NCBI GenBank assembly: GCA_022578605.1
Contig: MU394105.1
Span: 124,001-188,000, forward strand
DNA from: Camillea tinctor
Lineage: Eukaryota; Ascomycota; Sordariomycetes; Xylariales; Xylariaceae
Direction of reading: 5' to 3'
Length of the DNA: 64,000 bases
The notes beneath the pieces are model-generated. The model saw only the letters and a list, made by a program, of their open reading frames with translations. It did no database searches and was not told the DNA's origin. The translations under genes were made by a program, and so were the position numbers. The number at the start of each line of letters is the position of its first letter. The first letter of the stretch is position 1. Positions 46,758 to 58,128 of this stretch are shown in pieces.

Positions 46758-47744
46758 TTACAAGTTGCAGTTGATGATGTCGACGACTGCAGCTTCAATT
46801 AGCATCACGCTAAAGGGGTCACGAATAAAAAGTAACGGGCAACTTACATGCGGGCTTCAGACTGGCGCCGCCAACCAGGAAACCGTCAATGTCCTTCTCC
46901 TTGCTAAGGTCCTTGCAGTTCTTCTCGCTGACACTGCCACCGTACAAGATACGGGTCTCGTCGGCGACGGCCTGGCTGACGTTCTTGACTAGCCACTCGC
47001 GGATCGAGGCGTGCACCTCCTGGGCCTGCTCGGTGGTAGCAACCTTGCCGGTACCGATGGCCCAGATGGGCTCGTAGGCGATAACGATCTTGCTCCAGTC
47101 GGGGTTCTTGGACTTGAGGGCAGCGAGCTGGGCGGCGATGACGTCGAGGGTCTTGCCGGCCTCGCGCTGCTCCAAGCTCTCACCGCAGCACCAGATGACG
47201 CTGACGCCGTTGTCGGTGGCGTACTTGGTCTTGCTGGCGACGGTCTCGTCGCTCTCGGCCAGCAGAGTTCGGCGCTCTGAGTGGCCGAGGATGGTCCAGT
47301 CGATGCCGCTGTCCTTCAGCTGGGAGACGGAGATCTCGCCGGTGAAGGCGCCGTTGGGCTTGTCGAACACGTTCTGCGCAGCAACTCCGATCTCTTTCTT
47401 GGCCAGCTCGCGGACGAGAAGTAGGTATAGAGCAGGTGGGGCGATGACGGTCTCTGATCGTACGAGGTGTTTTGGTAAGTCAAACAGAAAAGATTGTCAT
47501 AAATTGCCGCGACAGAGAAAGGAGAAGGGGGTAAATGCTTCTTACCAACGTTCGAGTCCAATTGGGCCTTGTTGAGGTTTTCGACAATATCCTTGATGGA
47601 CGAGAGAGTCCCGTTCCTAAGTTATAGAGGGGTTTTTATGAGTATTGGGTTTTTTCTTGTTGGTGCTTCTTGATGCTTAGGTATCTGTTTGGCGGGGGTT
47701 ACTTACATCTTGAAGTTGCCCCCAACGAAGAATTTGCGTGCCAT
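46758..47744 (-). CDS. tpi1: Triosephosphate isomerase
   Basis: Four exons (47707-47744, 47546-47616, 46848-47453, 46758-46786) give 247 aa, the normal length. MARKFFVGGNFKMNG carries the substrate-binding Asn10 and Lys12. GHSERR holds the electrophilic His (~95), AYEPIWAIGTG the catalytic Glu (~165) with the flexible loop 6 following it, and YGGSV and VGGASLKP the phosphate-binding loops. The short final exon completes AFVDIINCNL. The enzyme interconverts dihydroxyacetone phosphate and glyceraldehyde-3-phosphate in glycolysis. Donors are GTAAGT, GTAAGA and GTAAGT, and all phases join conserved residues. No disabling change is seen. Confidence 0.97.
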
Positions 47745-48256
47745 CTTGGAATTATTAAAGTTTGAAAAAAAATATTTATTTGGGGTATAGGGAAAAAAAA
47801 TTCAAAATAAAATACAAAATAAGAGATTACTTTGAGGATAGAACTTTTGTTATTTAGTAGGGAAACAATCCGATGGTGGTAATGATGATAGTGGGAGAGA
47901 TTAAATGCTGCTGGTGGTGCTGGTGGTGCTGCTATTGCTACCTACTGATGATTGACGAAATTGGCGGGGTCTCTGCCCACTTGTTTAGAGCTTCTGCATA
48001 GTACCTATAAGCTTGGTTAAACCCCACTAAACGAAAAAGATACGTACCAAAAAGCAGTGCTGCTTTTGTAATACGGTAACCTACTACATAGTATGTACGT
48101 ACTATGGATATCTAGGTACATAGGTACATGTATGAATATACTTGACCTATGTACATAGTATGTACACTATGTACACTACATGTGACATGTGTGCATCCAG
48201 TCGAGGAAAGTGCTGACCTACATAGGACAATACATTAAGTAGGAAGTCATAAGCAA

Positions 48257-48329
48257 ACAAAAAGTTTTGCCCGGTTTTTACGCCATTGTTGGCCGGAATT
48301 ATGTGTAAAGACCGGGCAAAACTTTTTGT
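48257..48329. repeat. Inverted repeat: 25-bp arms, 23-nt loop
   Basis: The arms 48257-48281 and 48305-48329 are reverse complements at 24 of 25 positions, the one mismatch being T opposite G, which would still wobble-pair in RNA. The core of each arm is AAGTTTTGCCCGG or its complement. The structure could be a relic of a small inverted-repeat element, a protein-binding cruciform or an RNA hairpin if transcribed. No target-site duplication is obvious. Confidence 0.85.
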
Positions 48330-48595
48330 ACACAATTCAACTACACAATTAACTAACCTACACCATTCACCATTCACCATTCACTGCTGCCAACATTCAA
48401 TAGAGAAAGACTTACAGACAGACAATACAAGACAACACAGGCAGACATCTCCCATAACATTCACCTCACCTTGGTGTTTGCAGGCAGTATATATTCAAGT
48501 GACCATTTAGAACTGAATATTCATTGCCTTCAACTTTCTTCTCTCCTTTCCATACACCACCATCTACAGAGACTGCGGGTTTCATCAGTACATAC

Positions 48596-48625
48596 CTTAC
48601 CTTACCTTACCTTACCTTACCTTAC
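48596..48625. repeat. (CTTAC)6 microsatellite
   Basis: Six perfect CTTAC units lie about 170 bp before the ATG of the F-box gene, likely within its leader or promoter. The unit is not the usual fungal telomere repeat. Confidence 0.85.
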
Positions 48626-48796
48626 CTACCTATCCAGGGTAGTCAACTTCTCTTCTTTACCACACTCGTTTCCCTTTCCCATACTCATTTCCCCCATACT
48701 ACTTTAACTTCTTCTTTTCTTCCTCACCTATTCACCATACAATTCAATCATACGCTTGGATACGCCCCGCAAATTCCCATTCATGTTCACATCACA

Positions 48797-50275
48797 ATGG
48801 CGGAAGGCTCCAGTGTTACCAGGCGACATGCCTCTTGGCACTGCCTGCCCTTAGAACTCCGCGCCATGATCTTTAAAGAGATTGCTTGCGCTCGCGAAGA
48901 ACATCCTGGATGGTGTGCTTACGCAGCAGTCTCTAGAGAATGGCAACATCATATAGAGGCGGCGACGTTTCGGATGCTAAGGCTAGACGAGCAGCACATG
49001 AACACTCTTAGGACAACGATCCAACGTCGGCCAGAGCGGCAGAAGCTTGTTCGCCACATCTGGCTCGATATCGAGCTGCCAACCTACACATGCCGGTGCT
49101 GCGATCGCGATGAGTCTAGTTGGAGCATTGTGAAAAATAGGGGATCAGTAGCCGACGCAATCACGGCGCTGTTTAAAGTCCTCGCTGAGTGGGATGAGCA
49201 AAAGGACTTGACGTTGGAAATCAATGCATACTCACCCAGCGACTCAAACCACTACTTCGGGGAGTGGCTTTACCGTTCCGGCATTGACGATACCGAGGAA
49301 GAGTTGTCTCGACAGGCGCAGCAGGCACATGACCGAATGGTGGATAGCAAAACTCATAGAGCTGCCAACCCGCAAACTCGATACCTTCCTCCAGCTTCCG
49401 TACAGCGTGCCTTCAGATCTGTTAGCCCATTCTTCAGAGCAAAACTCCCGCAAGTTGTGGCAATCACCGGTGTCATCATACGTCGGCAATTCCGCCGTTT
49501 TCTTTGCACTGAGAGCTTGCAGCAGATACTGAAAAGACTTCCTCGTCTGGAACATGTAACCTATGAGCCGTGGCGACCAGTCGATATGCACAGCCCTCAG
49601 GTGGACTGGGGTACGTGCCTATGCTCAAAGCATGATCCCCGACCCTATTGGTATCTTACTGATGTCTGGATTACAGAAAAATTTGCCACACTCGCTTTTC
49701 CCAAATCTGTCGAGAAAGTGACTGTATTTCAGGATTTTAACGACAAGCTTCAGAATCATGGGAGGCCCTTCAACCCACCTATCGTTGTGCGTCCTCCCAT
49801 ATCTCCTGGAATTGGTAAAGAATTTGCCATCAGAAGTATGTGCCTAAAAGAAATCTCTCTCTCGTATATGGTCAATGCCGAAGATTTCTTTCAAGCTGGT
49901 TGCAAATTCCGAACCTTACTATGGCCTAACCTGGAGTCTTTAGCACTCACGTCGAAGTGCCTGACACAAGAAGGATCCCACAAGGATATCGACAGTCTGT
50001 TGTATAATGCTGGTGTCGCTGCACTACGGATGCCCAGACTACATACTCTGGTGCTCTGGAACGGCAATGAGAGAAATGCCTGTGCATTTATATACCGGAA
50101 GACTGGGATGAGTACAGATATTACCTGGCGCAGCACGTGGGGCTTCAAGCTAAACCCTCTTGTAGTAGAAGCTTGGGAAGAGGTTGCCTTCAAGTTACAT
50201 GTCAGTACACTCCGGATCAATAAGGATAGTATTAAAAAAGACGAAATCCGGAACCATGGCGATGCCAGTAAGTAA
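48797..50275 (+). CDS. F-box-like protein of the DUF6546 type
   Basis: One exon from ATG 48797 (MAEGSSVTRRHASWHCLPLE) to TAA at 50273-50275 gives 492 aa. The frame is open further upstream to 48524, but only through repeat-derived sequence. Residues 13-50 (WHCLPLELRAMIFKEIAC, AYAAVSREWQHHIEAATFR) form an F-box-like start. The remainder, with QKLVRHIWLDIELPTYTC, ILKRLPRLEHVTYEPWRP and ESLALTSKCLT, matches my memory of the large DUF6546 family of Pezizomycotina. F-box proteins usually recruit targets to SCF ubiquitin ligases, but substrates of this family are unknown. The final codons contain a perfect donor, GCCA-GTAAGT, so the last four residues may be spliced to a downstream exon before 50500. 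No clear terminal exon can be chosen. Confidence 0.78.
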   Translation: MAEGSSVTRRHASWHCLPLELRAMIFKEIACAREEHPGWCAYAAVSREWQHHIEAATFRMLRLDEQHMNTLRTTIQRRPERQKLVRHIWLDIELPTYTCRCCDRDESSWSIVKNRGSVADAITALFKVLAEWDEQKDLTLEINAYSPSDSNHYFGEWLYRSGIDDTEEELSRQAQQAHDRMVDSKTHRAANPQTRYLPPASVQRAFRSVSPFFRAKLPQVVAITGVIIRRQFRRFLCTESLQQILKRLPRLEHVTYEPWRPVDMHSPQVDWGTCLCSKHDPRPYWYLTDVWITEKFATLAFPKSVEKVTVFQDFNDKLQNHGRPFNPPIVVRPPISPGIGKEFAIRSMCLKEISLSYMVNAEDFFQAGCKFRTLLWPNLESLALTSKCLTQEGSHKDIDSLLYNAGVAALRMPRLHTLVLWNGNERNACAFIYRKTGMSTDITWRSTWGFKLNPLVVEAWEEVAFKLHVSTLRINKDSIKKDEIRNHGDASK

Positions 50276-51121
50276 TTTTTGGAAGTCGATAACCCCCCCC
50301 TCCCCCCCCCTTTTTTTTTTCACTTCCGACACACAATAGTAAGAGTGATAAAGCTACACAATATAGCAATTACTGACTCCAACTCTTATAGTCCATCATC
50401 TAAACTTGCCTTGTCAAGTTGTTTCGCGCACATCCCTCTGGCAGATACGACACGAAAATGTTGTACCATAGCAGGTTCACTAAGGCAGCGAGGCCACTAG
50501 TCCTTTTCAAGACGATACTGCCCTCCCCACCTCTGCGTGAATAAAAAAGGCTGCCAAGCATCGACTTACAAGCCTGGACTTACTGAATCGGGTCTTTCAC
50601 TATTTTATCTCGACACTGATTCGTTACTACCTGCCCACTGCACCATATACCCCATACCCCCGTTGCTATTCCGTACAATTCCGTACTGAGCACCCACCAC
50701 TGGAACCACCTTACGGTGCGTCATTGCATCATATCTTGTCTGACAACACCGACAACACCCGCAACCGAGCATACGGAAGAATTGTTTTCATGTTTGCATC
50801 AACCAAGTTCACTTAGCTATTTGATATTCCCAAATAAATCTGCTTTCCCCTGCTAAAATATTCTCATACACATTTTAAGTATATTCTATCTACTTGAAGT
50901 TACTGATCTTGTCTCCAGAACTCCAAAACTTGATTTTTAAATCAACAGTGAATCAACCATGAGCTTTTTCACTTTTTTTTTTTTGAAACATGAATAGGGA
51001 AATTAAATAGGAGAAAAGATAGGAAAGGGGAAATGAGCTCAAGAAACGCTAGAAATCAAGCCTAAGCTGCTTCAAAAAGAGAAAAACCACCCGAGTACCT
51101 TATTAGTAACTCGACCACGGC
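50276..51121. other. Convergent spacer F-box gene / low-complexity gene
   Basis: This 850-bp spacer has C- and T-runs at 50290-50322. The frame 50279-50500 could be a terminal exon of the upstream gene if its late GTAAGT donor is used, but this is unproven. Otherwise it appears to be 3' untranslated and spacer DNA. Confidence 0.5.
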
Positions 51122-52957
51122 CTACCACGGCCTCGTATTCCGGGGAAATGACGACGACGACGACGATGATGTAGACGTGGACGACACAGGTGAACCCGCA
51201 AACGGGTCCTCGCTCATAATCGAACTCCCGTGCTCATCTACATGCTGCCCTCCGCGTCCACCCCTATGCCCATCACCATTCCTGTGCCGATGTCTATGCC
51301 TATGTCTACGCTCATGCCCATGTCCATTATGCTCACGATACTCGAACTCGTCGTAATCTTCTGAGGAGTCGATGTCGTCATCATCGTGAATGTTCAAATA
51401 CCCGAATGCCCCGGCCATGGCCTCGTCGTCGTCTCGCAGATGATGATGGTGGCGGTGATGGTGATGGCTGTAATGAAGATCGGCTGGGTCGATGGGGATC
51501 CGGTGTGTGCGTGTGAAGCCGGGAGGGGGAGAGGGAGGCCGGGGATGAGGATGGGGAGGCCGGGACCTTGACCGTGGTGGGTGCGCTTGCACGATGCGCG
51601 GGCGCATGCGCTCGGCTCGCTGGCCCGCGCGATATGCGTTCTCGAGCTCTCTGTCTGCCGCCGGCGGCGGGCGCTCGTCGTGCGGGATGTGATGAGGCGC
51701 GTGATGCGGTCGCCGTCCTCGCCCTCTCTCCTCCCTACATTCTTTCACCACTTTGACGTGTCGAACTGGCGGGTGTCTCCTTTCTACCACAATCGGGGTC
51801 GGCCCGTGATGGGGAGGATGATGATGATGGGGAATGTGGTGGTGGTGTGGTAGTGGAGGTTCCGAGTAGTACGTCGCTGATGTCCTACCGCTGCTGGAGG
51901 AAGAGAAGACGGAGGACTGCACGCTTTCTCGGTCACTTTCTGTTGAGTGTGATATACGTATGATATTAGGCTGCTCCTTGTGTTTTCTGAGGTGGTCTTC
52001 GTCGTTTCTCTTAACAGGCACTGGTGGTGGCCTAGATGGCCTGGGACCTGGATTTGGTTGCGGTGGATGTGACTGTGGTACAGGTTGTGATGGATGTTGA
52101 TGTTGCTGGGGCGGTGGCGGCGGCGGTTGTGATTGTGACAGTGGTTGTCGTTGTTGCAGTGGCTGTTGTTGCAGTGGCTGTTGTTGCAGTGGTTGTTGTT
52201 GCTGTGGTCGGACCGGAGGTTGCGGGTTTGGAGGCTGATTTTGGTGTGGATGAAGTGGTTGTGCGTTTGGTGGCGCTGGAGACCGTCTAAACTTACTATT
52301 CCACAAGACTTGGATTTGCGCCCCCGACCGTGGAATGCGTTTGAAATACGTCGTGAGGGAGATTCTCTCGTAGAACTTCTTCTTCTTGCAACCTCGATGA
52401 GCACTTGGCTTCGACCGCTTCTTCAGCGAGCAATGCTTCCGAGGAGGCGGACAACGGGGTGGCTTGGCCTCTGTGTATACCGGCCATTCCTTGAGCTGAT
52501 GCTCGACCTGGGCTAGGACCCATTGATAGTTCATCTGGTCGGGTTCGTTGTCCATGAGTTCCCGTTGAGCTCTGTCGATCTGACGTTGCAGGACAGGAGA
52601 CAAGCTGTTTTTCTTTGCCGCTAAGGGCTGCGAATGTTGATCTAAGTACCGAATCCGTTGAGCCATCTCTTCCTGGCTCATGTGCCGAACTTGACTTCGA
52701 ATAGCTTTGTCCCAGGTAGGCCGTTTGGGATGGCCGTTATCGTCATATTCCCCACTTTCGATCAGTTTTTCAAACCGGTAAGTGAAATATTCTGTGAGCT
52801 GAGCTGCCATTTGCTTTTCGGATAGGTAATCCTGGCTTAAGTCGCAAATTTGGACGGGGACTGGACCACCACGCATATCGACGGGGAGGGGGGGCCGACC
52901 ACCAGCTCCCGGAGGAGGCCTCTGTCCACCACCTCCCTGGGGATGTTGATGGGCCAT
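51122..52957 (-). CDS. Intronless His/Pro/Gln-rich low-complexity protein, unknown function
   Basis: A single 611-aa frame starts at ATG 52957 (MAHQHPQGGGGQRPPP). Residues ~35-210 are the only ordinary-composition part. They hold helices QMAAQLTEYFTYRFEKLIES, MAQRIRYLDQHSQPL and QRQIDRAQRELMDNEPDQMN, then a strongly basic patch (KKRSKPSAHRGCKKKKFYER) and SLTTYFKRIPRSG. The rest is disordered: PLQQQ repeats (~residues 255-275), poly-Pro, Ser-rich, many HHHH clusters, an acidic DDDDIDSSEDYDEFE and a poly-Ser end. No enzyme motif, signal peptide or membrane segment is seen. I recall comparable unnamed proteins in Sordariomycetes with the KKRSKP/LTTYFKR block. A nuclear or RNA/DNA-associated scaffold is possible but not shown. 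Frame-wide stop avoidance across 1.8 kb supports coding. Confidence 0.7.
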   Translation of the reverse strand: MAHQHPQGGGGQRPPPGAGGRPPLPVDMRGGPVPVQICDLSQDYLSEKQMAAQLTEYFTYRFEKLIESGEYDDNGHPKRPTWDKAIRSQVRHMSQEEMAQRIRYLDQHSQPLAAKKNSLSPVLQRQIDRAQRELMDNEPDQMNYQWVLAQVEHQLKEWPVYTEAKPPRCPPPRKHCSLKKRSKPSAHRGCKKKKFYERISLTTYFKRIPRSGAQIQVLWNSKFRRSPAPPNAQPLHPHQNQPPNPQPPVRPQQQQPLQQQPLQQQPLQQRQPLSQSQPPPPPPQQHQHPSQPVPQSHPPQPNPGPRPSRPPPVPVKRNDEDHLRKHKEQPNIIRISHSTESDRESVQSSVFSSSSSGRTSATYYSEPPLPHHHHIPHHHHPPHHGPTPIVVERRHPPVRHVKVVKECREERGRGRRPHHAPHHIPHDERPPPAADRELENAYRAGQRAERMRPRIVQAHPPRSRSRPPHPHPRPPSPPPGFTRTHRIPIDPADLHYSHHHHRHHHHLRDDDEAMAGAFGYLNIHDDDDIDSSEDYDEFEYREHNGHGHERRHRHRHRHRNGDGHRGGRGGQHVDEHGSSIMSEDPFAGSPVSSTSTSSSSSSSFPRNTRPW

Positions 52958-55900
52958 TATACCGATGCTTTACTGAGTATTAACAATGTGAAACAAGAAG
53001 TCTGCCTCGTGCAATCAAGTTTAGATATGAAGTGATTAAAAAAACAAAACAAAAAAAACACGACCGGCTAGGTGGGAAGCAGAGCTTTATGTGATAATCT
53101 AGCACATCGGATTATCCGACCACTTGCCTATGACCCAGGAGGAGGTGGGTACTTGAAAGCTAGGCAAGGGCACTGCATATACCAGTGCATCAAGATGGTG
53201 TGGACGAGGGATGTCGCAGGCGTGTTCGGCGAGGCGGTACTCGACGAATTGTATTGTAGCGGCAGACGACCTTGAAAGACCACAAGATCAGAAACCATCG
53301 CCGATATCTTCTTCGGCCAGATTTCATAACAGCTATTGGACAGGTTTGTTTTATATAACTTATTTATTACGCATGCACCAGGTCGCCCGCCGTGTAAGGC
53401 GTTTATTCTTAGCACAACCCCCGCAACGTCTCTCCCGCCGTGACACGATAGGTTAGATAGATAGTTGGGTACCGAGTTGGATACCATCTTCGTGAATACG
53501 GCATCGGGCCTACGATGATCGGCAAAGAAGAATCGGCAAGGAGCAATTGCTTTGTTGTCCTGCAATATGGTATGCGAACTATACTAAGGCAACCGTTTGC
53601 CTTATTGCTAACATTAAGCCTCTCCAGCTTGGTAGTAAGATGGGTCAGCTCGTAGCATGAACCATCTGCAGCACCTCATGTTCTTTCTTCCGCCTTCAAT
53701 CAACTTACAACTAGGGCGGAAGCCTTGTTACTTGGCGGGCCAGCAAACGATTTCCATATCTCACAACCTAAGATTTTCCTGCGGCCTCTTTTGAGACCTA
53801 GCAGGGCCTCCAAACTCGGCATGCCCATGGTCAATCATGTTTTGCCCAGTGGCCAATGGCGTGCAGCATGTGTTTCATAAAACCTGCACTGGTGCATTCT
53901 CAGAAGCCAAATATGCGAGCTGCATGCAGGCTGAGCATAGCTGGGTCGACATCATGCCCTTCTCTGTTGCCCGGCGAAAGGCTGAATCCTGTCCCGTAGT
54001 CTAGACAGATAAGGATTGGGAATTCCTTTATACTCTATAATGAATCGTGCAAACCCACTCGAGTATACTTGCTTGCCTATGGTGTTGCCGGATGACTTAG
54101 ACATAAGGAAGAAAAGGGCATATATAAATGAATATAAAGAGAAGTTCATCCGCCGGTGTAACATAACGCTGTCCGTCTTATGCGACATGTCGAAGAGACG
54201 CGCCCATATCGAGAGGATCGACCGAGGCTTCGCTCTGGACGTGTCGGGCGGTCTTCTAACCTAGTTACATAGCTGCTTACGGTACAGCCTTAGCCCTGTC
54301 TATATACCTACCTGTCTATATACCCCCAAATTACCTGCACATATAACCAACCCCATTCCTTGCCGAGTTTAACAATGCTAACTCGAACCAAAGAGGTTAT
54401 GGCGTCGGCAGGGTGTCGTATGCGTCATTTATTTTGCGGATACGAGATAGTTTGGGATGAGGCTCTGAGCAGCAGGTAGATTTGAAAGTGCTCAGCCATA
54501 AAGTTGGGGTTGGCAAGTGATGATGATGATAGCAGTGGTGGTAATGATGATAATTTTGCCACAATAGCCACGAAACGCAAGGCCATTGGTTTAAAAGGAT
54601 ATCCCCGGACTTTGCTGTCTTATTTTTTATACATATCGTCCAATCCGACGAGGGTAGAGGTCTCATTCGTCGCTCCAGTAACCACAGCTTTATCTTCTCA
54701 CCGGGTAAGCCTCGTACGCGTATGCTGTCTCGCTCTCCTCCCTCTCATCATCGGGATAAGGAACTGTCTGACATTGGAGTCGTTCGTAGATCAAAAGTCC
54801 CTCTGTAAGGCTTACCCAACGGGTTTACCTTCTTTCTCAGGCTCCTCGCTATTTGCTGATCGCCGACCACTTGCGCTGATCAGATGATATTCAAGGGATC
54901 TGGTTAGCCGAGCTGGGTTTGTTGATTTTTATTTTTTATTTTTTCATCCAGCTCTCTCAGACATACAGCACGGCAGGGTCTGCTTTAATAGGCTTTCGGT
55001 CTTTGATATCGGGACCGACGCCTCAACTCCCTTGTTCGATTTTGCCTTCCTCTTCTCTCTCGTGTTCATCAAGCAAGTTTCTCACTCCAACTGATTTTCG
55101 ATGCTCGGATGAGACAAATATCTAAGACCAAGGGGAGCTGAGAATCAAGGATAAAGGATCATCAAAAGAGGCGTTTAGGTTGGATAGTTGTAGATATAAC
55201 CCCAACGCCCCCTTTCCTTTTTACTTTTCTTTTCTTTTCCCTCCCCATCCAGCTCGTGTTCTTCAGGGGCGGTCTAGGTTTTGCTTTCCTTCATCTACCC
55301 TATGCGCAATCCTATCTAAGCTAGTTAACAACCTATCAATATTGATGCACACTTCAGATACATGAAGGAGTATGCATGCATAGGTAAGTAAGAGCTCTCT
55401 CGTACATAAGACCAATCTTGTCCAAACTCCAACCCACATATACCTATCTAGTTAATCTATCAGCCTGCCTGCCTGTCTCCTCTAATCTCAGGTTAGCCTA
55501 GCTCCTATGTATCACCCTCCTCCTAGTGTAGTTATGTTATGCGTCCCGTCCTGCCCATCCGCCACAGAAAGCTCTCATTGATCCCAACCAAACAAGTCGC
55601 TTCGCCCCGCTCGAGTGCTCTCCCAGCCTACATCACGCTAGGTTCAATGCTGTTATTTACATGTTGCCGCGCCATACAGTTGCATAAGCTGGCGGACGGA
55701 TGAACCGAACGGATGGACGAACGAACGGTGGGGTTTCGGGTAAGGGAGGGAGGAAAGAAACTCGGGAAGAAAGGAAGGAAATTGGTGAAGGGAAGATAAC
55801 GAGCAGAGCCGCAATGACCTAATCACGGGCCGAAGCGAGGATATCTTGACAGGTAAGTACGTATATATAGCGTATTAGCACACATAGTAATGAGGACAAA

Positions 55901-58128
55901 AGTGAAACATAAAAATAAGGAGGGGAAGGGGGTAATTAACCGTTTTCTTTCTCTTTAATTTTCTTCCTAAATGATATTATTGGTTCGATTGCTAGTGAAG
56001 AAGGCAGAGAGGGAGATAAGCAACCCAGCATTAGCATCGAAAGGACCTATGGGGGGAAGAGGGAAGCAGGAGAAAGGGTGGGTTGTGCATAAGCATTAGA
56101 AATGATAAACTCTAGAGAGTGACCTGAGACCTTTTTGGGTGCTATAAAAGTACGCAGAGGCGTAGATACCGTCAGCCTATGTAAACATGTTCCGCTATGC
56201 TTCTCTCTCTGATCTCCTATCTTGTGGCTAGAGAGGGGATAGGGGGCACAATATCTCAGATGGACAGGCCGGAGATAAGTATAACAGGGGTTATCTCGAT
56301 TTGCCGTCCTGCCACCCACACAGCTTGTCATCTAGAACAATGTCACCATGCCTGCATGGCGTAGCAGTCTAGATCTCTTCCACTAATAAACCACAAGGAG
56401 AGCTGGGTTTAGGGTTACTATGGAAGAGCAGGAAGTGTTCAATTACGTCATACTAAGTATCTTGATATCTGTCTGGTCTTTGTAATGACTTTCAAATCTT
56501 GATGTGCCGGTCTTATAGGCTTAAGGAGGTGAATTAATGTCTGTAAGCAATCACTTACTACTTACCTACCTGCGGATCTAACATGCGAAGACGATACCTA
56601 CTTATTTCGTAGATGCCTCGAGTAACACGTCAACCTACATGACAGCCTAGATATTGTACGTGTATCGGATCTGCGAGAGAAAACTAGCTCATATCCCCCC
56701 TTTCTTGGTGTTAACTTAACTCCCGTTTTTACACTTTGGCATCGGCAGGCGTCTCTCATGCAAGTGTCCGCAAAATCTGCTGGTGAGACGGATGCTTACT
56801 TCTCTATTTATTCTTTTTTCTTTAATCGATTATTTGCTGTTGCGATACTACCGAGCATACGATGTTTTCCGTGACAAGTCGCCAGGTATGAGAATAAGAG
56901 AGTTCCGGGAGGCAGGGAGGTAGGGGTGGTATATGCTGGTCAGCAGCAATGCATATCAACTGCTGTGTTGGATCCAAAGAGATAAACAATGTGGCATGAT
57001 CATTCGTTACGCTGGTTTGATAGTTGTTTCCATATACATTTAACGTGGTGAGGCTTGCGGAAGTTGGCTACAAAGAACCTTGAGGGAAGACGTCCTAGTT
57101 TCCTATCCCGAGTGTCATACTACATACGAACAAACTCTTTCTTAAGCCCTAGGGAGAGACATGGAAGTTTTCGTGATATATTCATAGGATTACTTAATAT
57201 ATGAATTTAAAATAGCTTGTGATGGGATCAAAATCACATTAAAATTACTTTATACTCTCTTATACCTCTAAACCCTGTGGTTCTTATTGATAGACTACTC
57301 ACATCCTTAGAAAAACGTCCGCTTCTAATTTTAAAAGGAACAAAAAATTGAGAGATGTCAAATTATAAACAAGTGTATATCAACTAAAGTTAGACAAACC
57401 GTAATTCACTTATCCTTCGTACCCCCTTAAACATAACGCTCCCCTCCCTCCAAAGTGGTAACTTACTTTTGTAGCATCAGAGGTGGGTATACAAATAATC
57501 GTTATAAAAGCTCGCACAGCCACGGTGCTATCTTATTCTACCTTCCTTCCACCTCCCGCCTCCAGATTACAGTTCGCTGCTTTCCCCTTCGATCCTTGCT
57601 ACTTGCTAATGAGCCACGTGGGACTAGAACTGAAGTAAGTAGATACCTAACTGCCTTACGTGTCCTGGGAGGACGGGTACGCGGAAAACACAAAATTAAT
57701 GCCAGGACCCATTCAATACACTATCCCATAATACTCACGGCAAGTGAGTGGCGGGCCACCTGTCCCCTGGTCTAGAAACCGTACGTATTCGGTTCATGAG
57801 CCGGGTGGCATTGTGTACCCATTTCGTGTCACATGTCTATGATTCCGCTTTAAGTACCTATATAGGTAGGTAGGTATTGGGCTTTCTTTGCTTCTTAGGG
57901 TTTGCGTTTGTGACAGCTCGATAGCATGGCGTAGCGTGGATGTTTCCACTTCTAGGGCCAAGTTATGTCGTGTACAGCGGGTCTAATAACGGCAGATGCC
58001 TCTCAACCCCTATCACTAAAGTCATCCTACCCACCATGTTGTTACCTACCTAGGCAAGTGAGACGTTTGCAGAGTGTGGCGAGGCGGACAGTATGGCATT
58101 GAAAAGACATATCGCTTTGGAACTTGTA
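52958..58128. other. Intergenic region (5.2 kb), no recognised gene
   Basis: This is the longest gene-free stretch. It contains the promoter of the low-complexity gene and several 80-145-codon ORFs (for example minus strand 53128-53565, plus strand 54504-54887 and 57455-57775) with random composition and no recognisable domain. It also holds TACCTACC-type motifs near 57855-57875 and 58045, and A/T-rich DNA at 57.1-57.4 kb. No transposase, reverse transcriptase, RNA gene or long repeat was seen. Degenerate remnants cannot be excluded. Confidence 0.45.

Larger units (their letters stand above)
47745..48796. other. Divergent region tpi1 / F-box gene
   Basis: This 1.05-kb spacer holds the tpi1 promoter with an A/T-rich leader, a run of TACATAGTATGTAC-like near-palindromes (about 48075-48190), a strong hairpin (48257-48329), a 7-bp tandem CACCATT x3 (48361-48381) and (CTTAC)6 at 48596-48625 in the presumed leader of the F-box gene. 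Confidence 0.7.

Noticed and set aside
48596..48625. Telomere-like repeat
   Set aside because: The unit is CTTAC, not TTAGGG, the array is short, and it lies between housekeeping genes.
53128..53565. 145-codon minus-strand ORF
   Set aside because: No recognised domain, random-looking composition, and no supporting introns or neighbours.
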